A DNA stretch of 32,224 nt, from positions 1 through 32,224 of the forward strand of contig JAITCM010000082.1 of the NCBI GenBank assembly GCA_031283085.1. Direction: 5' to 3'. A program made the position numbers and the translations under genes. Positions 22,144 through 31,025 of this stretch are shown one piece after another. Every line of letters starts with the position of its first letter. Positions within the stretch are counted from its first letter, which is position 1. Source of the DNA: Chitinispirillales bacterium. Lineage in GTDB: Bacteria > Fibrobacterota > Chitinivibrionia > Chitinivibrionales > Chitinispirillaceae. A model generated the notes under the pieces. It ran no database searches, was not told where the DNA came from, and saw only the letters and a list, made by a program, of their open reading frames with translations.

Positions 22144-23988
22144 TTGTTTAACAACATTAAGTTAGGAACAAAGCTTATATCGAGCTTCCTTCTCGTGTCG
22201 CTGTTTAGTCTGGCGCTGGGCGTTACCGGGATAGTATTTACGCGGCTGTTCAACTCCGAGGCTAAGGAACTGCAGGACCCGAGCAAACTGCAGAGCGTGA
22301 TTTCCGACATCACCGGCAAGCACTACCAGTGGCGCCACAATCTGACCGAAACCGTGGTGAAAGGGCTTGAGTTCAAAGGCGCCATTGACCCTACGCAGTG
22401 CGCCCTCGGCAAATGGCTGAGCAGCGACGACGCGAAAAAGTTGCACGACAAAAAGACGCGCGACCTGATAAACAGCGTCATCTCCCCGCATGACCATATC
22501 CACAACGGGGCGGGGGGCATCGTCGCGCTTTTGAAAGCCGGGGACAAAAAGGCCGCCGAGGATGCCTACTCAAACAGCGTCATGCCTAAATTTGACGAGA
22601 TTATAGCGGGGCTAAACGCCGTAAGCGCCAGACAGGACGAATTGATGGCAGAGGGCGAGGCGAGAATAATAAGTTCAACGCAAACCGCATCCAACATTAT
22701 GGTGGCGCTCGCCGCGGTCTGCCTGCTGGTGGGGGTAACGCTGGGCATCGCCATGTCCCGCAGCATCGGCGCACCCATGAACGCGACAGTCAATATGATT
22801 GCCGAGATGAGCCGCGGGCACTTGGACGCGAGGCTCAACCTGAGCCGCGAAGATGAAATCGGCGTCATGGCCAAAACGATGGACACATTCGCCGATGACC
22901 TCCAGAACGTCGTTGTGGATGCCCTGAAGAAGATTTCCGTAGGCGACCTGAGCGCCGAAATCACGCTGAAAGACAGCCGGGACGAAATCAGCGCCGCCCT
23001 CAAGGGGACGATAGATTCGCTGCGGACGCTCATCATCGAGGACGGCGGCAAGGTTCTTGTGGCTGCCGCCGGCAAGGACCTGTCGCAGAGGATGACGCAC
23101 GAGTTCAAAGGCGAGTTCGCCGCGATGAAAGACAACATCAACACCGTTGTGGGCAACTTGGACGAGGCCTTGAGCCAGGTAACGGAGGCGGTGGGGCAGG
23201 TAACGAGCGCGAGCGGGCAGATTTCAAGCGGCGCCCAAAGTTTGGCCGAGGGCGCCAACGAGCAGGCAAGCTCCCTCGAAGAGGTATCGTCAAGCCTTGA
23301 GGAGATGTCCTCCATGACGAAGCAGAACGCCGACAACTCCAATCAGGCGAAACTCATGGCAACGGAAGCGCGCACGGCCGCTAACGATGGGGACGGCTCC
23401 ATGGTGCGCATGGCGGAGGCTATAAACCAGATAAAGCAGTCGTCCGACAACACGGCAAAAATTATCAAGACGATAGACGAAATCGCGTTCCAAACGAATC
23501 TTCTCGCGCTCAACGCGGCCGTTGAGGCGGCGCGCGCGGGGGAGGCAGGCAAGGGTTTCGCGGTTGTGGCCGAAGAGGTGCGCAATCTTGCCATGCGCAG
23601 CGCCGAGGCGGCGAAGAATACAGCGAACATGATAGAGGAGTCTGTGAAGAACGCCGCCGGCGGCGTGATTATTACCGAAGAGGTGGCCAAGTCGCTTAGC
23701 CAGATAGTTGACCGCACGGGCAAAGTGGGGGACCTGATATCCGAAATAGCGGCGGCCTCAAACGAGCAGGCGTTGGGCATAGAGCAGGTAAACAAGGCGG
23801 TAGCGCAAATGAACCAGGTTACCCAGCAGAACGCGGCGAACTCCGAGGAGTCCGCGAGCGCCGCGGATGAAATGCGCGGCCAGGCAACGAAACTGGCGGC
23901 TTTGGTCGGAGAGTTCAAACTGAGCGCTGCCTCTCTGAACGCCTACCCCCCAAGAAGAAACAATCTGGCGCTCACGTATAAGCAGTAA
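22144..23988 (+). CDS. methyl-accepting chemotaxis protein with N-terminal CZB zinc-binding domain
   Basis: This membrane chemoreceptor signals to CheA/CheW. The 614-residue protein has a first membrane segment at about 10-32, a CZB-type sensing region at about 50-135 (HYQWRH, CALGKW with Cys86, KKLHDK, and SPHDHIH), a second membrane segment at about 183-205, HAMP near 206-258 and a second HAMP-like segment, and the MCP signalling domain with its hairpin tip [21 protein letters not shown] near 448. The CZB region lies between the membrane segments, so it would face the periplasm. In the family His and Cys bind zinc and sense metal or oxidant. The start is TTG, fixed by CCGGAGG seven bases upstream. 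No CheB/CheR-binding pentapeptide is visible at the C-terminus. Confidence 0.94.
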   Translation: MFNNIKLGTKLISSFLLVSLFSLALGVTGIVFTRLFNSEAKELQDPSKLQSVISDITGKHYQWRHNLTETVVKGLEFKGAIDPTQCALGKWLSSDDAKKLHDKKTRDLINSVISPHDHIHNGAGGIVALLKAGDKKAAEDAYSNSVMPKFDEIIAGLNAVSARQDELMAEGEARIISSTQTASNIMVALAAVCLLVGVTLGIAMSRSIGAPMNATVNMIAEMSRGHLDARLNLSREDEIGVMAKTMDTFADDLQNVVVDALKKISVGDLSAEITLKDSRDEISAALKGTIDSLRTLIIEDGGKVLVAAAGKDLSQRMTHEFKGEFAAMKDNINTVVGNLDEALSQVTEAVGQVTSASGQISSGAQSLAEGANEQASSLEEVSSSLEEMSSMTKQNADNSNQAKLMATEARTAANDGDGSMVRMAEAINQIKQSSDNTAKIIKTIDEIAFQTNLLALNAAVEAARAGEAGKGFAVVAEEVRNLAMRSAEAAKNTANMIEESVKNAAGGVIITEEVAKSLSQIVDRTGKVGDLISEIAAASNEQALGIEQVNKAVAQMNQVTQQNAANSEESASAADEMRGQATKLAALVGEFKLSAASLNAYPPRRNNLALTYKQ

Positions 23989-24054
23989 AAACGGTTGCGC
24001 ACGCAGAGACTGTCTCAAAATCTGTGTAAACTGATTTTGGTCAATATGACAGGA

Positions 24055-24146
24055 TTGCCTACGGCGAGATAAACAAGTTGCCTACGGCGAGATAAACAAG
24101 TTGCCTACGGCGAGATAAACAAGTTGCCTACGGCGAGATAAACAAG
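24055..24146. repeat. four perfect tandem copies of a 23-bp unit
   Basis: The unit TTGCCTACGGCGAGATAAACAAG occurs at 24055-24077, 24078-24100, 24101-24123 and 24124-24146 without a mismatch, described here by position and key bases GGCGAGATAAACAAG. Related units stand upstream of ilvB (503-544). The array fills the gap between the chemoreceptor and IMP dehydrogenase genes; the remaining bases 24186-24458 show no gene. Confidence 0.95.
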
Positions 24147-24185
24147 TTGCTTCGTCGCTTCGCTCCTCGCAACTTGGTTATCTCG
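24134..24185. repeat. inverted repeat at the end of the 23-bp array
   Basis: CGAGATAAACAAGTTGC (24134-24150) is matched by GCAACTTGGTTATCTCG (24169-24185) with one mismatch, enclosing an 18-base loop. The right arm is thus a reversed copy of the tandem unit. This can form a hairpin in DNA or RNA but has no T-run, so a terminator role for the chemoreceptor gene is uncertain. Confidence 0.75.
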
Positions 24186-24458
24186 GCGAAGCCAATCCAG
24201 GAAGTCACAACTCTTATAGCCGCGAGCCCGATAAGGAGGGCGACCACGCCCCGAAAAAATTTGGATTTCGGCGCGGAAAGCAGTATATTTATCAATGCCG
24301 GTTCAATAAGGGATGGGTTGGCCGCCTGTGTACGGTGTTTTAAATATAAGCCTAACCCTCCGGCCATCAAAGTAAATCAGGGCATGGATACACGTTTTCC
24401 GCGGGTCGGCAATCGGGTGGGGTTTGTATCGCGGTTGCTTGACAAAGACAAGGCGAAA

Positions 24459-25982
24459 ATGGCTAAGATAATAGACGAAGTTTCCCGCACGTTCTCCGAG
24501 TACCTGCTGATACCGCGCCTTTCGCGCGCCGGGCATCAGGCGGGGAACGTTACTTTGCGTACGCCGGTAACGCGCTACGGGCGGGGTTCGGAGGAGGCGC
24601 GATTCTCTCTCAACATACCGTTCGTCTCGGCGAGTATGCAGTCCGTCTCCGGCTCGGAGATGGCCATCGCGTTGGCGCGGCTGGGCGGTCTCGCTTTCAT
24701 CTATTGCTCGCAGACCATAGAGGCGCAGGCCGCCATGGTTTGTAAGGTCAAGGCCCACAAGGCCGGCTTCGTCCCCTCCGATTCCAACCTCCGTCCAGAC
24801 GCCACCCTCGCCGACGCCGTCGCCCTCAGCCGGCGCACGGGGCACTCCACCATCCCCATAACCGACGACGGGAGCGGAAACGGGCTCTTTTTGGGAATAC
24901 TCACGGAGAAAGACTACTGGGAGTTCGACGACGACCTCTCCCGTCCGGTGAGCGAGTTCATGACGGAGCGCAAGGATGTGAAATTGGCGTACGTTGGGAT
25001 ATCGCTGCACGACGCGAACAAGCGGTTGCGCGAATGCAAGAAGGAGTGCCTGCCCATATTGGACGGCGAGGAACACAAACACTTGCACTCGCTCGTCTTC
25101 AAGAAGGACTACGTTGACCACATCAACAATCCGAACGAGCTTTTAGACGGGCAGAAGCGCTTTGCCGTGGGCGCGGCGTTCAACACGCACGACTACAAAG
25201 AGCGCGTGCCGGCGCTCGTAGAGGCCGGTGCGGACGTGCTCTGCATAGACGCTTCCGACGGCTACTCGGAGTTCCAGCGCGACGCCGCGCTGTGGGTAAG
25301 GGAGCGCTACGGCGACGCCGTGGTTATAGGCGGCGGCAACATCGTGCACGGCGACGCCTTCAGGTACCTCGCGGAGGAGGCTCGGCTCGATTTCGTAAAA
25401 GTGGGGATAGGCGGCGGGTCGATATGTATAACACGGGAGCAAAAGGGCATAGGCCGCGGACAGGCCTCCGCGCTTATGGCGGTGGCGGAGGAGCGCGACA
25501 GGTACTTTGAGGAGACCGGCGCCTACGTCCCCATCTGCTCCGACGGAGGCCTCTCCAACGACACGCAAATAATCATAGCGCTCGCGATGGGCGCCGACTT
25601 CGTCATGATGGGCAGGTACTTCGCGATGACCAACGAGAGCCCCACCCCGCGCGTCTCCATCGGCGGGCGCGTATACAAGCCCTATTGGGGCGAGGGGTCG
25701 AACAGGGCGAGGAACTGGCAGCGCTACAGCACCGGGGGTAATGACGCCGGATTGAAATTTGAGGAAGGCGTCGACGCGTATGTTCCGGTTGTGGGTAACG
25801 TGAAAGATGTCTTAGACGTGACGGTGTCAAAAATCAAGGCCACTATGTGCAACATGGGTTCACTGACGGTAAAGGAGTTCGCGGACAACGCGGTGCTGAC
25901 GAGGATATCGGAGCAGTCGTTCATCGAGGGCGGGACGCCTAATGTGCTGTCGTTGGAGAAAGATGTTCCGCGGAATGTGTAG
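24459..25982 (+). CDS. guaB: IMP dehydrogenase
   Basis: The enzyme oxidises IMP to XMP with NAD+, the committed step of GMP synthesis. The 507-residue protein contains SRTFSEYLLIPRLS at the N-terminus, FVSASMQSVSGSEMAIALARLGG, two CBS motifs (about residues 95-215) that often sense purine nucleotides, DASDGYSEFQRD, and the catalytic loop GIGGGSICITREQKG with Cys323. NDTQIIIALAMGADFVMMGRYF and the flap region with YKPYWGEGSNRARNW follow. The sequence fits a divergent group of IMP dehydrogenases of about 500 residues rather than the E. coli type. The frame is open 104 codons upstream through the repeats, but ATG 24459 gives the normal start and has AAGGCG before it. Confidence 0.92.
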   Translation: MAKIIDEVSRTFSEYLLIPRLSRAGHQAGNVTLRTPVTRYGRGSEEARFSLNIPFVSASMQSVSGSEMAIALARLGGLAFIYCSQTIEAQAAMVCKVKAHKAGFVPSDSNLRPDATLADAVALSRRTGHSTIPITDDGSGNGLFLGILTEKDYWEFDDDLSRPVSEFMTERKDVKLAYVGISLHDANKRLRECKKECLPILDGEEHKHLHSLVFKKDYVDHINNPNELLDGQKRFAVGAAFNTHDYKERVPALVEAGADVLCIDASDGYSEFQRDAALWVRERYGDAVVIGGGNIVHGDAFRYLAEEARLDFVKVGIGGGSICITREQKGIGRGQASALMAVAEERDRYFEETGAYVPICSDGGLSNDTQIIIALAMGADFVMMGRYFAMTNESPTPRVSIGGRVYKPYWGEGSNRARNWQRYSTGGNDAGLKFEEGVDAYVPVVGNVKDVLDVTVSKIKATMCNMGSLTVKEFADNAVLTRISEQSFIEGGTPNVLSLEKDVPRNV

Positions 25983-26081
25983 GGGTTCGGGCGGTTCCGT
26001 GTCCGCAGTTTCGGGGCCGCGCGACTCCACGGTTCTGTCCCACATATGTACGACAAACCCAACGGGAGCGGAAAAGCAAGC

Positions 26082-28616
26082 CTAAACTTTCAAAAAACCG
26101 TACTCATAGACTTTCGACTCTATATTTTTAGCCAGAATTTTTAATTTCTCCCGCAAGGCTCCTATTAATTCGTTGTATTTCTCATCGGTTGACTTAGGGT
26201 TCATGTTGCCGTTCTCTTTTCTGCCCTGAAAATGCTCGCGGATGTCGTAGAAAGAGGCGTTGGGGTTGGTTTTGGGCCGGCTGTGGTAATACCGCCACAA
26301 CTCGCGGCCGGCGGCGAAAACGGCGGAGGCCTCGCGGGAAAACTTGATGGGTTTCGGCGGCATAGAGCCGCCGCCCGACCCGCCCATATCTAAGAAACTG
26401 CCGTAGAGCGGCAACGGCTCGGCTACTACGCAGTATGCATCGTCGGAGTTGCCATACGGTGCCGACGGTTCCGCCAAACCATAGTCTGTATCATCCTTTC
26501 CCGAAATGAAATCGGTCATAAACCGGCTCTTGAAACGCTTCTTGCTGCCGACCTCTTCTTCGGTAAAGGGAATCCAGTGGTTTGTCCCTTCGTCGGATTT
26601 GATTTTATTTTTTCCGTGAAACAGCGCGTATGCGAGGCAGTCGTTTTGGAATTTTTTGTCCTTCTTCCAGCCGTTGTTTGGGTAAAGGAATTGGTCGTGA
26701 TGATTTAACCACGTATGCTCAATACAATGGCGGACGGAGAAATAAATAGAACAATAAATCAAATTGTTTTTTGTTATGTGTCTAACATTTTTTGAATACA
26801 CGTCTCTATCTGTTGGAACCGATAAAATATTTATATCGTTTTGGTGCTGAAAATCGTTGTTATTTACCCGCAAATAACCGATGGGAACTTTTTTATCATA
26901 AGATTCCTTTAGCCAATCGATAATATATTTACCATCGTATGAACAAAAGGTTTTCACCCCATCCGACAGTTCGTTTTCGTTGAAAACATCACAAGTTACT
27001 TTTTCGGGGAAATCGTTTTTTACCGTCAAATCCCATATAAAAAGACATATCGGGTATTTCCCGCTGCAATTATCGTGCGTAGTCGCCGGGGTCGCGAAAC
27101 CGCCTAAATATTGCGCTTTCCAAAAATTGCGGAAAGTTTTCATATTGGGACCGCAGATATATTTCGGCGTTACAAAAGCCGCCATTTTGCAACCCGGTAT
27201 GTCCGCGTGAATACGGGCAAAAAACTGCACATATTTTTCCCGGAGAGCCAATCCGCTAATAATTCCACTGAAACGCTCTAACGTTTTGCTCTCTTTTACC
27301 CCCGCTTTATGCCCTCTTCCCTGACCTGTCCCCGCCTCCCCATACGGCGGGTTAATCAAAAAGATGAGTTTCTTCCTCTTTTTCGGGTTGTTTATGATTT
27401 CAAACAGTTTATCCGGCAGTTTTCCGCCTTTCGATACCGGCAAAAAACCGTCGTTTAGAAAATCAAATTGGAAAACCTGTTCCGCCCACAGGTTTGCCCC
27501 GTTCTCAATCCTGTCGTGCATAACGTCAACGTCGGCTTTATCCAAAGTCGAGGCCCAGATGTTATCTTTGTTGAGCAACCCGTTGAGCAGGTTCCCCGTC
27601 CCGGCGCTGTTGTCCCATACGTAATATTCGTCCTGCCAGTCTTCCCCAAAAGTTTTCGCCAAATACTCGTGGGCTTTGGCTACCCATTGCGTCGGGGTAA
27701 AGAACGCGCCTTTGCGTTCCCGCACGTCTTGGGGCACGAGCAGGTCGCGGCGGGCGGTGATGTAGTCCCAGTATTCCTCTTTTGGGGGACGCTCATACTT
27801 TGCCCAAAACCGCTTGTGCGCTTTTTGGTTGTCGATAAAATCGGCTCTTCTGGTGCGAAGGAAGCCGGAGTCATCGATTTTCCTGTCTAACTCGTAGTAA
27901 TCCGTTTTCAAAAGCACGAACAGTTTCTCTTTTAGCGTTTTGTTGTTTTCCGATAGCAGGTCGGCCAAGTAGAAGTCGCCGTCCATGATGCCGAGTTTTT
28001 TTACCGCAGGCCAGTACGCCTGTATGGTTGGCATTACCTCCACAACCCATTTGTCGTAAATATACTTGAAATTGTTTTTGTTGATTTGCACTTTGGCAAC
28101 GTCGATTTTCCCGGCAACGAAGTTGTCTTTTATGAACTCTTTGAGTTCCTTTTCCTCTTTGGCAAAGTCGAAAACGCAGGTACGCTCGCCCTTAATGATT
28201 GCGCTTATCCGGTTATGGACAAGTTTAAATTCTTTGGTATCGCGGTTTGAGGGCGCAACATTCCAGTTAAAGTCGTTCATTGCAAAGATTTCCTGGATGT
28301 CGTAGTATGGCACGAAAGCGATTTTGGCGCGGTCGAAACATCCCAAAAAGTGTGGGGGATTGACCGCGTCGAATGTTTTGGCTTTGCCGACGGTCAAAAC
28401 CAACTGCGTAAGCATAACCAAAATATCGGTTGCGGCGGCTTTGGCTTCCGCCCACAGATAATATTCGCATTCGAACAGGTCGCTTTGTACGGTCCCCCTG
28501 GGCTTGACGGCGAAGTCGATTTTGCCCTTGATCTCGGCGTGGTCAAAGTCGCCGAAGAAGTCGTCGCCGACCCGGTTTTTCAGTTCTTCTTCGGGTATGT
28601 TGTTTGGGTATTTCAT
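26082..28616 (-). CDS. N6-adenine DNA methyltransferase with N-terminal nuclease-like region (type IIG-like restriction-modification protein)
   Basis: The 844-residue protein has the amino-methyltransferase motifs: KGAFFTPTQWV (motif X) near 310, NSAGTGNLLNG (motif I, S-adenosylmethionine binding) near 338, and INPPYGEAG (motif IV, adenine target) near 424. Its first 65 residues include KIDFAVKPRG and LWAEAKAA, an Asp and Glu-x-Lys pattern like a PD-(D/E)XK nuclease site. A C-terminal part of about 350 residues could recognise DNA. Fusion of cutting and modifying parts is typical of type IIG/IIL enzymes, so a single polypeptide may be a complete restriction system. No partner subunit lies beside it. 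ATG 28616 is chosen; a TTG at 28646 would add ten residues and neither has a Shine-Dalgarno sequence. Residues 740-760 include a Gly/Ser-rich SGGGSMPP loop. Confidence 0.8.
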   Translation of the reverse strand: MKYPNNIPEEELKNRVGDDFFGDFDHAEIKGKIDFAVKPRGTVQSDLFECEYYLWAEAKAAATDILVMLTQLVLTVGKAKTFDAVNPPHFLGCFDRAKIAFVPYYDIQEIFAMNDFNWNVAPSNRDTKEFKLVHNRISAIIKGERTCVFDFAKEEKELKEFIKDNFVAGKIDVAKVQINKNNFKYIYDKWVVEVMPTIQAYWPAVKKLGIMDGDFYLADLLSENNKTLKEKLFVLLKTDYYELDRKIDDSGFLRTRRADFIDNQKAHKRFWAKYERPPKEEYWDYITARRDLLVPQDVRERKGAFFTPTQWVAKAHEYLAKTFGEDWQDEYYVWDNSAGTGNLLNGLLNKDNIWASTLDKADVDVMHDRIENGANLWAEQVFQFDFLNDGFLPVSKGGKLPDKLFEIINNPKKRKKLIFLINPPYGEAGTGQGRGHKAGVKESKTLERFSGIISGLALREKYVQFFARIHADIPGCKMAAFVTPKYICGPNMKTFRNFWKAQYLGGFATPATTHDNCSGKYPICLFIWDLTVKNDFPEKVTCDVFNENELSDGVKTFCSYDGKYIIDWLKESYDKKVPIGYLRVNNNDFQHQNDINILSVPTDRDVYSKNVRHITKNNLIYCSIYFSVRHCIEHTWLNHHDQFLYPNNGWKKDKKFQNDCLAYALFHGKNKIKSDEGTNHWIPFTEEEVGSKKRFKSRFMTDFISGKDDTDYGLAEPSAPYGNSDDAYCVVAEPLPLYGSFLDMGGSGGGSMPPKPIKFSREASAVFAAGRELWRYYHSRPKTNPNASFYDIREHFQGRKENGNMNPKSTDEKYNELIGALREKLKILAKNIESKVYEYGFLKV

Positions 28617-28715
28617 GGTTTTTTGTTGTCTTAAATGAATCAACAATATAATTCATGCCGTCTCCGGCGGTAAAATTCCGTTTTGCGGTTGAAACGCGGC
28701 TACCGGTTCCGGACA

Positions 28716-29717
28716 TCACCCGGTAGTAACCAGCGCTTCCGACCCCGCGACTCCCACTATCCTTACGTTTTCCAAACCCGACGGTATTAATACCGTCTGG
28801 CCGAGGCCCATCTGTACGCGGTGGCCGTTTGCGTGCGCTTCCGTCAGGCCCGCCGTTACCGTTATTACCCTGAAGCCGTTGATTGCCTCCATGGAGGCTT
28901 CGCCGGATTTGGAGAAAGAATATCGGCTTAGCAGGAACTTTTTATTGTCGCATATGGTTTCGCGAACAAATGCCTCGCCTTTGTCAACCACAACCGGTTT
29001 CGGCGTTAGTGTCCTGTTCTCGTTGAAATTGATGATGTCGAGGGCGTCGGCTATGTGCAGCTCCCTCAGGTTTCCGGCGGAGCATTTGCGGTTCCAGTCG
29101 TACAGGCGCAGTGTGGTGTTGGACTCTTCCTGCACCTCGTAGATTAGCACACCGCCGAGGATGGCGTGTACGGTTCCGGCGGGGATGAAGAAAGCGTCTC
29201 CGCGCCGCGCCGGGACGAAGTTTAGGAGCGACTCGAAGCGCCCTTTCTCGGCGGCCTCGGCGGCCTCTTCCCGTGTCACGTCGCCGCGGTTGAACCCTAA
29301 CGCTATCCGCGCTCCGGGGTCGGCGTCCGCCACGTACCAGGCCTCGGTTTTGCCACGCTCGCCCCAGCCGCGCTTTTGCGCCTGCTCGCTGTTCGGGTGC
29401 ACCTGTATCGACAGGTTTTCGCGGGCGTCGATGAACTTAAAGAGGAGCGGGAAGCCTTTGTTTTTGCCCGCGGCGGCGCCGGTTCCTATTAAGTCGGCCG
29501 GGCAGAGCGAGAAGAGCTCGCCCAAAGTCAGGCCCATATACTCCCCGGTCGATACCACCGTCTGGCTGTCGCCCCAGCCGCTGACCTCCCAGGACTCGCC
29601 GATAGGCCGGCCGGCCGGCGCGCCCTTATTCAGTTTTTCACGCAAAGCGGCGCCGCCCCATATCTTCTCCTTGAAGATGGGTTCAAACCTCAGCGGGGTT
29701 GGGAAGAGGCCGGACAT
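28716..29717 (-). CDS. manA: mannose-6-phosphate isomerase, class I (cupin)
   Basis: ManA interconverts mannose 6-phosphate and fructose 6-phosphate with Zn2+, supplying GDP-mannose for glycans or feeding mannose into glycolysis. The 333-residue protein, the shorter Bacillus-like form, has FKEKIWGGAALREKL, GESWEVSGW, FPLLFKFIDARENLSIQVHP with a zinc histidine, GKTEAWYVAD, the PAGTVHAI zinc motif and YEVQEESNTTLRLYDWNR. It starts with ATG without a Shine-Dalgarno sequence, 34 bases after the deacetylase gene, with an AT-rich -10-like run in between. The methyltransferase gene follows after 99 bases. Confidence 0.93.
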   Translation of the reverse strand: MSGLFPTPLRFEPIFKEKIWGGAALREKLNKGAPAGRPIGESWEVSGWGDSQTVVSTGEYMGLTLGELFSLCPADLIGTGAAAGKNKGFPLLFKFIDARENLSIQVHPNSEQAQKRGWGERGKTEAWYVADADPGARIALGFNRGDVTREEAAEAAEKGRFESLLNFVPARRGDAFFIPAGTVHAILGGVLIYEVQEESNTTLRLYDWNRKCSAGNLRELHIADALDIINFNENRTLTPKPVVVDKGEAFVRETICDNKKFLLSRYSFSKSGEASMEAINGFRVITVTAGLTEAHANGHRVQMGLGQTVLIPSGLENVRIVGVAGSEALVTTG

Positions 29718-29751
29718 TATGTTATAAAATATACAATATTAAGGATTAAAA

Positions 29752-30963
29752 TCAAAAATCTTTGTCAAAATCTATCATGTCAATATCAATTCCCGAGTGA
29801 TACAGCAGGGTTGATACCGTTACCGGTTTGTACCCCATACCTCTCAATGTGTCTATCAGTTTGCCGAGTATTGTGTGTACCTGTTCCGAGCGCCGCGCCC
29901 TTTCCGTTCCCAGGTGCATCAGTATTATCCCGCCGTTTAAACCTCCCGGAGTTTGGGCTATGGCTGCTATTTTGTCGAATACCTCTTGCGGGGTTCTGTA
30001 GGCCGGGGAGGACTCGTCGGTTACCCAGTCGTTGGAATCAAGGTTTACCCGCCACGAGCCGCCCTGTCGCCAGCCTATATGGATGTAGCCGGCTGAGAAC
30101 GCCCATTCGCATATCTCCCGGTTGTACTCGCCGAAGGGGGCCCTCCACAGCGGGGCGAAGCGCAGGTTGCCGGCGCGTTCGAACAGCAGGCGCTCGGCGG
30201 CTGTCAACTCGCCGGCTAACGAGGCGCGGGAGACTCCGGGGCGCGTTGTTTGCGCCCTGTTTTCCGCGTAGGTGGTCAGGTGGGGGTGGTTCATCGTGTG
30301 ATTGCCGAGCTCGTGGCCCTCTGCCGCTATCCGCGTTACAATTTGCGGGTAGCGTTTGATAAAGGCGCCGGTTAGGAAGACCGTGCTTTTGACGCCGCGG
30401 GAGGCTAAGGTGTCTAAGATGTCGCCGGCGGCGTTTGCCGAAGAGCCGCCGTCGAAGGTCAGGGCGAAGAGGTTTACGGCGGTCGAGGCGTTGTTGAACA
30501 TAAACGGCACGCCGCCGCTCGACCTGGGCGACGTTTGCGACGACGACTGCGGCGGCGGTATGTGCCCTCCGGGCCGTCGGCGGGAGGAACCGCCTGACAT
30601 TTCGGTTCCGGCCGGCGCCGGCGTCGATTGGATGGAAAACGTCTCCTCCGGCGGGGTGTCGGTTACCGTCTCGGCGTTTGTCTCGGCGACGGTGTTCTCT
30701 ACGGGCGCCGCGGCGGAGAACGACGGCCCGTCGCCGTATTGATAGCCGGCCGCCGCGCCGACAGGCCGGTTTGCGGCGGGCGCCGCGTGTGCGCCGGCGC
30801 TATTGCTTTTCATCCACGTCTCTACCTTAGTGAGCGCAAGGAACGTAAAGACGGAGGCGCACACGGAGAGGAACAGCGCGGCCGTCGCGACGATTACCTT
30901 CGGCGAAACCGTCCCGCGGTTAGTTGAGATGTGGAATTTCAGGCTGGCGCGGCGTCTCTGCAT
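29752..30963 (-). CDS. membrane-anchored NodB-type polysaccharide deacetylase
   Basis: The 403-residue protein has a basic N-terminus and a single membrane segment at about 22-45, a Ser/Pro/Thr-rich linker to about residue 155, and a NodB domain. Visible motifs are TFDGG (motif 1, Asp171), HTMNH (motif 2, His222/His226), WRAPFGEYN (motif 3) and IILMHLGTE (motif 5). It probably acts outside the inner membrane on peptidoglycan or another N-acetylated polysaccharide. Motif 1 has GG where many relatives have DG (TFDDG), so the usual second Asp is replaced; this occurs in some family members. It diverges from the ABC ATPase gene over 62 bases and has no ribosome-binding site. Confidence 0.88.
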   Translation of the reverse strand: MQRRRASLKFHISTNRGTVSPKVIVATAALFLSVCASVFTFLALTKVETWMKSNSAGAHAAPAANRPVGAAAGYQYGDGPSFSAAAPVENTVAETNAETVTDTPPEETFSIQSTPAPAGTEMSGGSSRRRPGGHIPPPQSSSQTSPRSSGGVPFMFNNASTAVNLFALTFDGGSSANAAGDILDTLASRGVKSTVFLTGAFIKRYPQIVTRIAAEGHELGNHTMNHPHLTTYAENRAQTTRPGVSRASLAGELTAAERLLFERAGNLRFAPLWRAPFGEYNREICEWAFSAGYIHIGWRQGGSWRVNLDSNDWVTDESSPAYRTPQEVFDKIAAIAQTPGGLNGGIILMHLGTERARRSEQVHTILGKLIDTLRGMGYKPVTVSTLLYHSGIDIDMIDFDKDF

Positions 30964-31025
30964 AATTAATAAAATAATACGCGCCCGCTTGCGTTGCTAA
31001 CCGCCCATAAAATATTTATATACTT

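Noticed and set aside
24055-24146. CRISPR array
   Set aside because: The 23-bp units are contiguous with no variable spacers and no cas genes nearby.
24147-24458. N-terminal extension of 104 codons before IMP dehydrogenase
   Set aside because: It begins at the end of the repeat array and runs through the inverted repeat; the IMP dehydrogenase family start matches ATG 24459.
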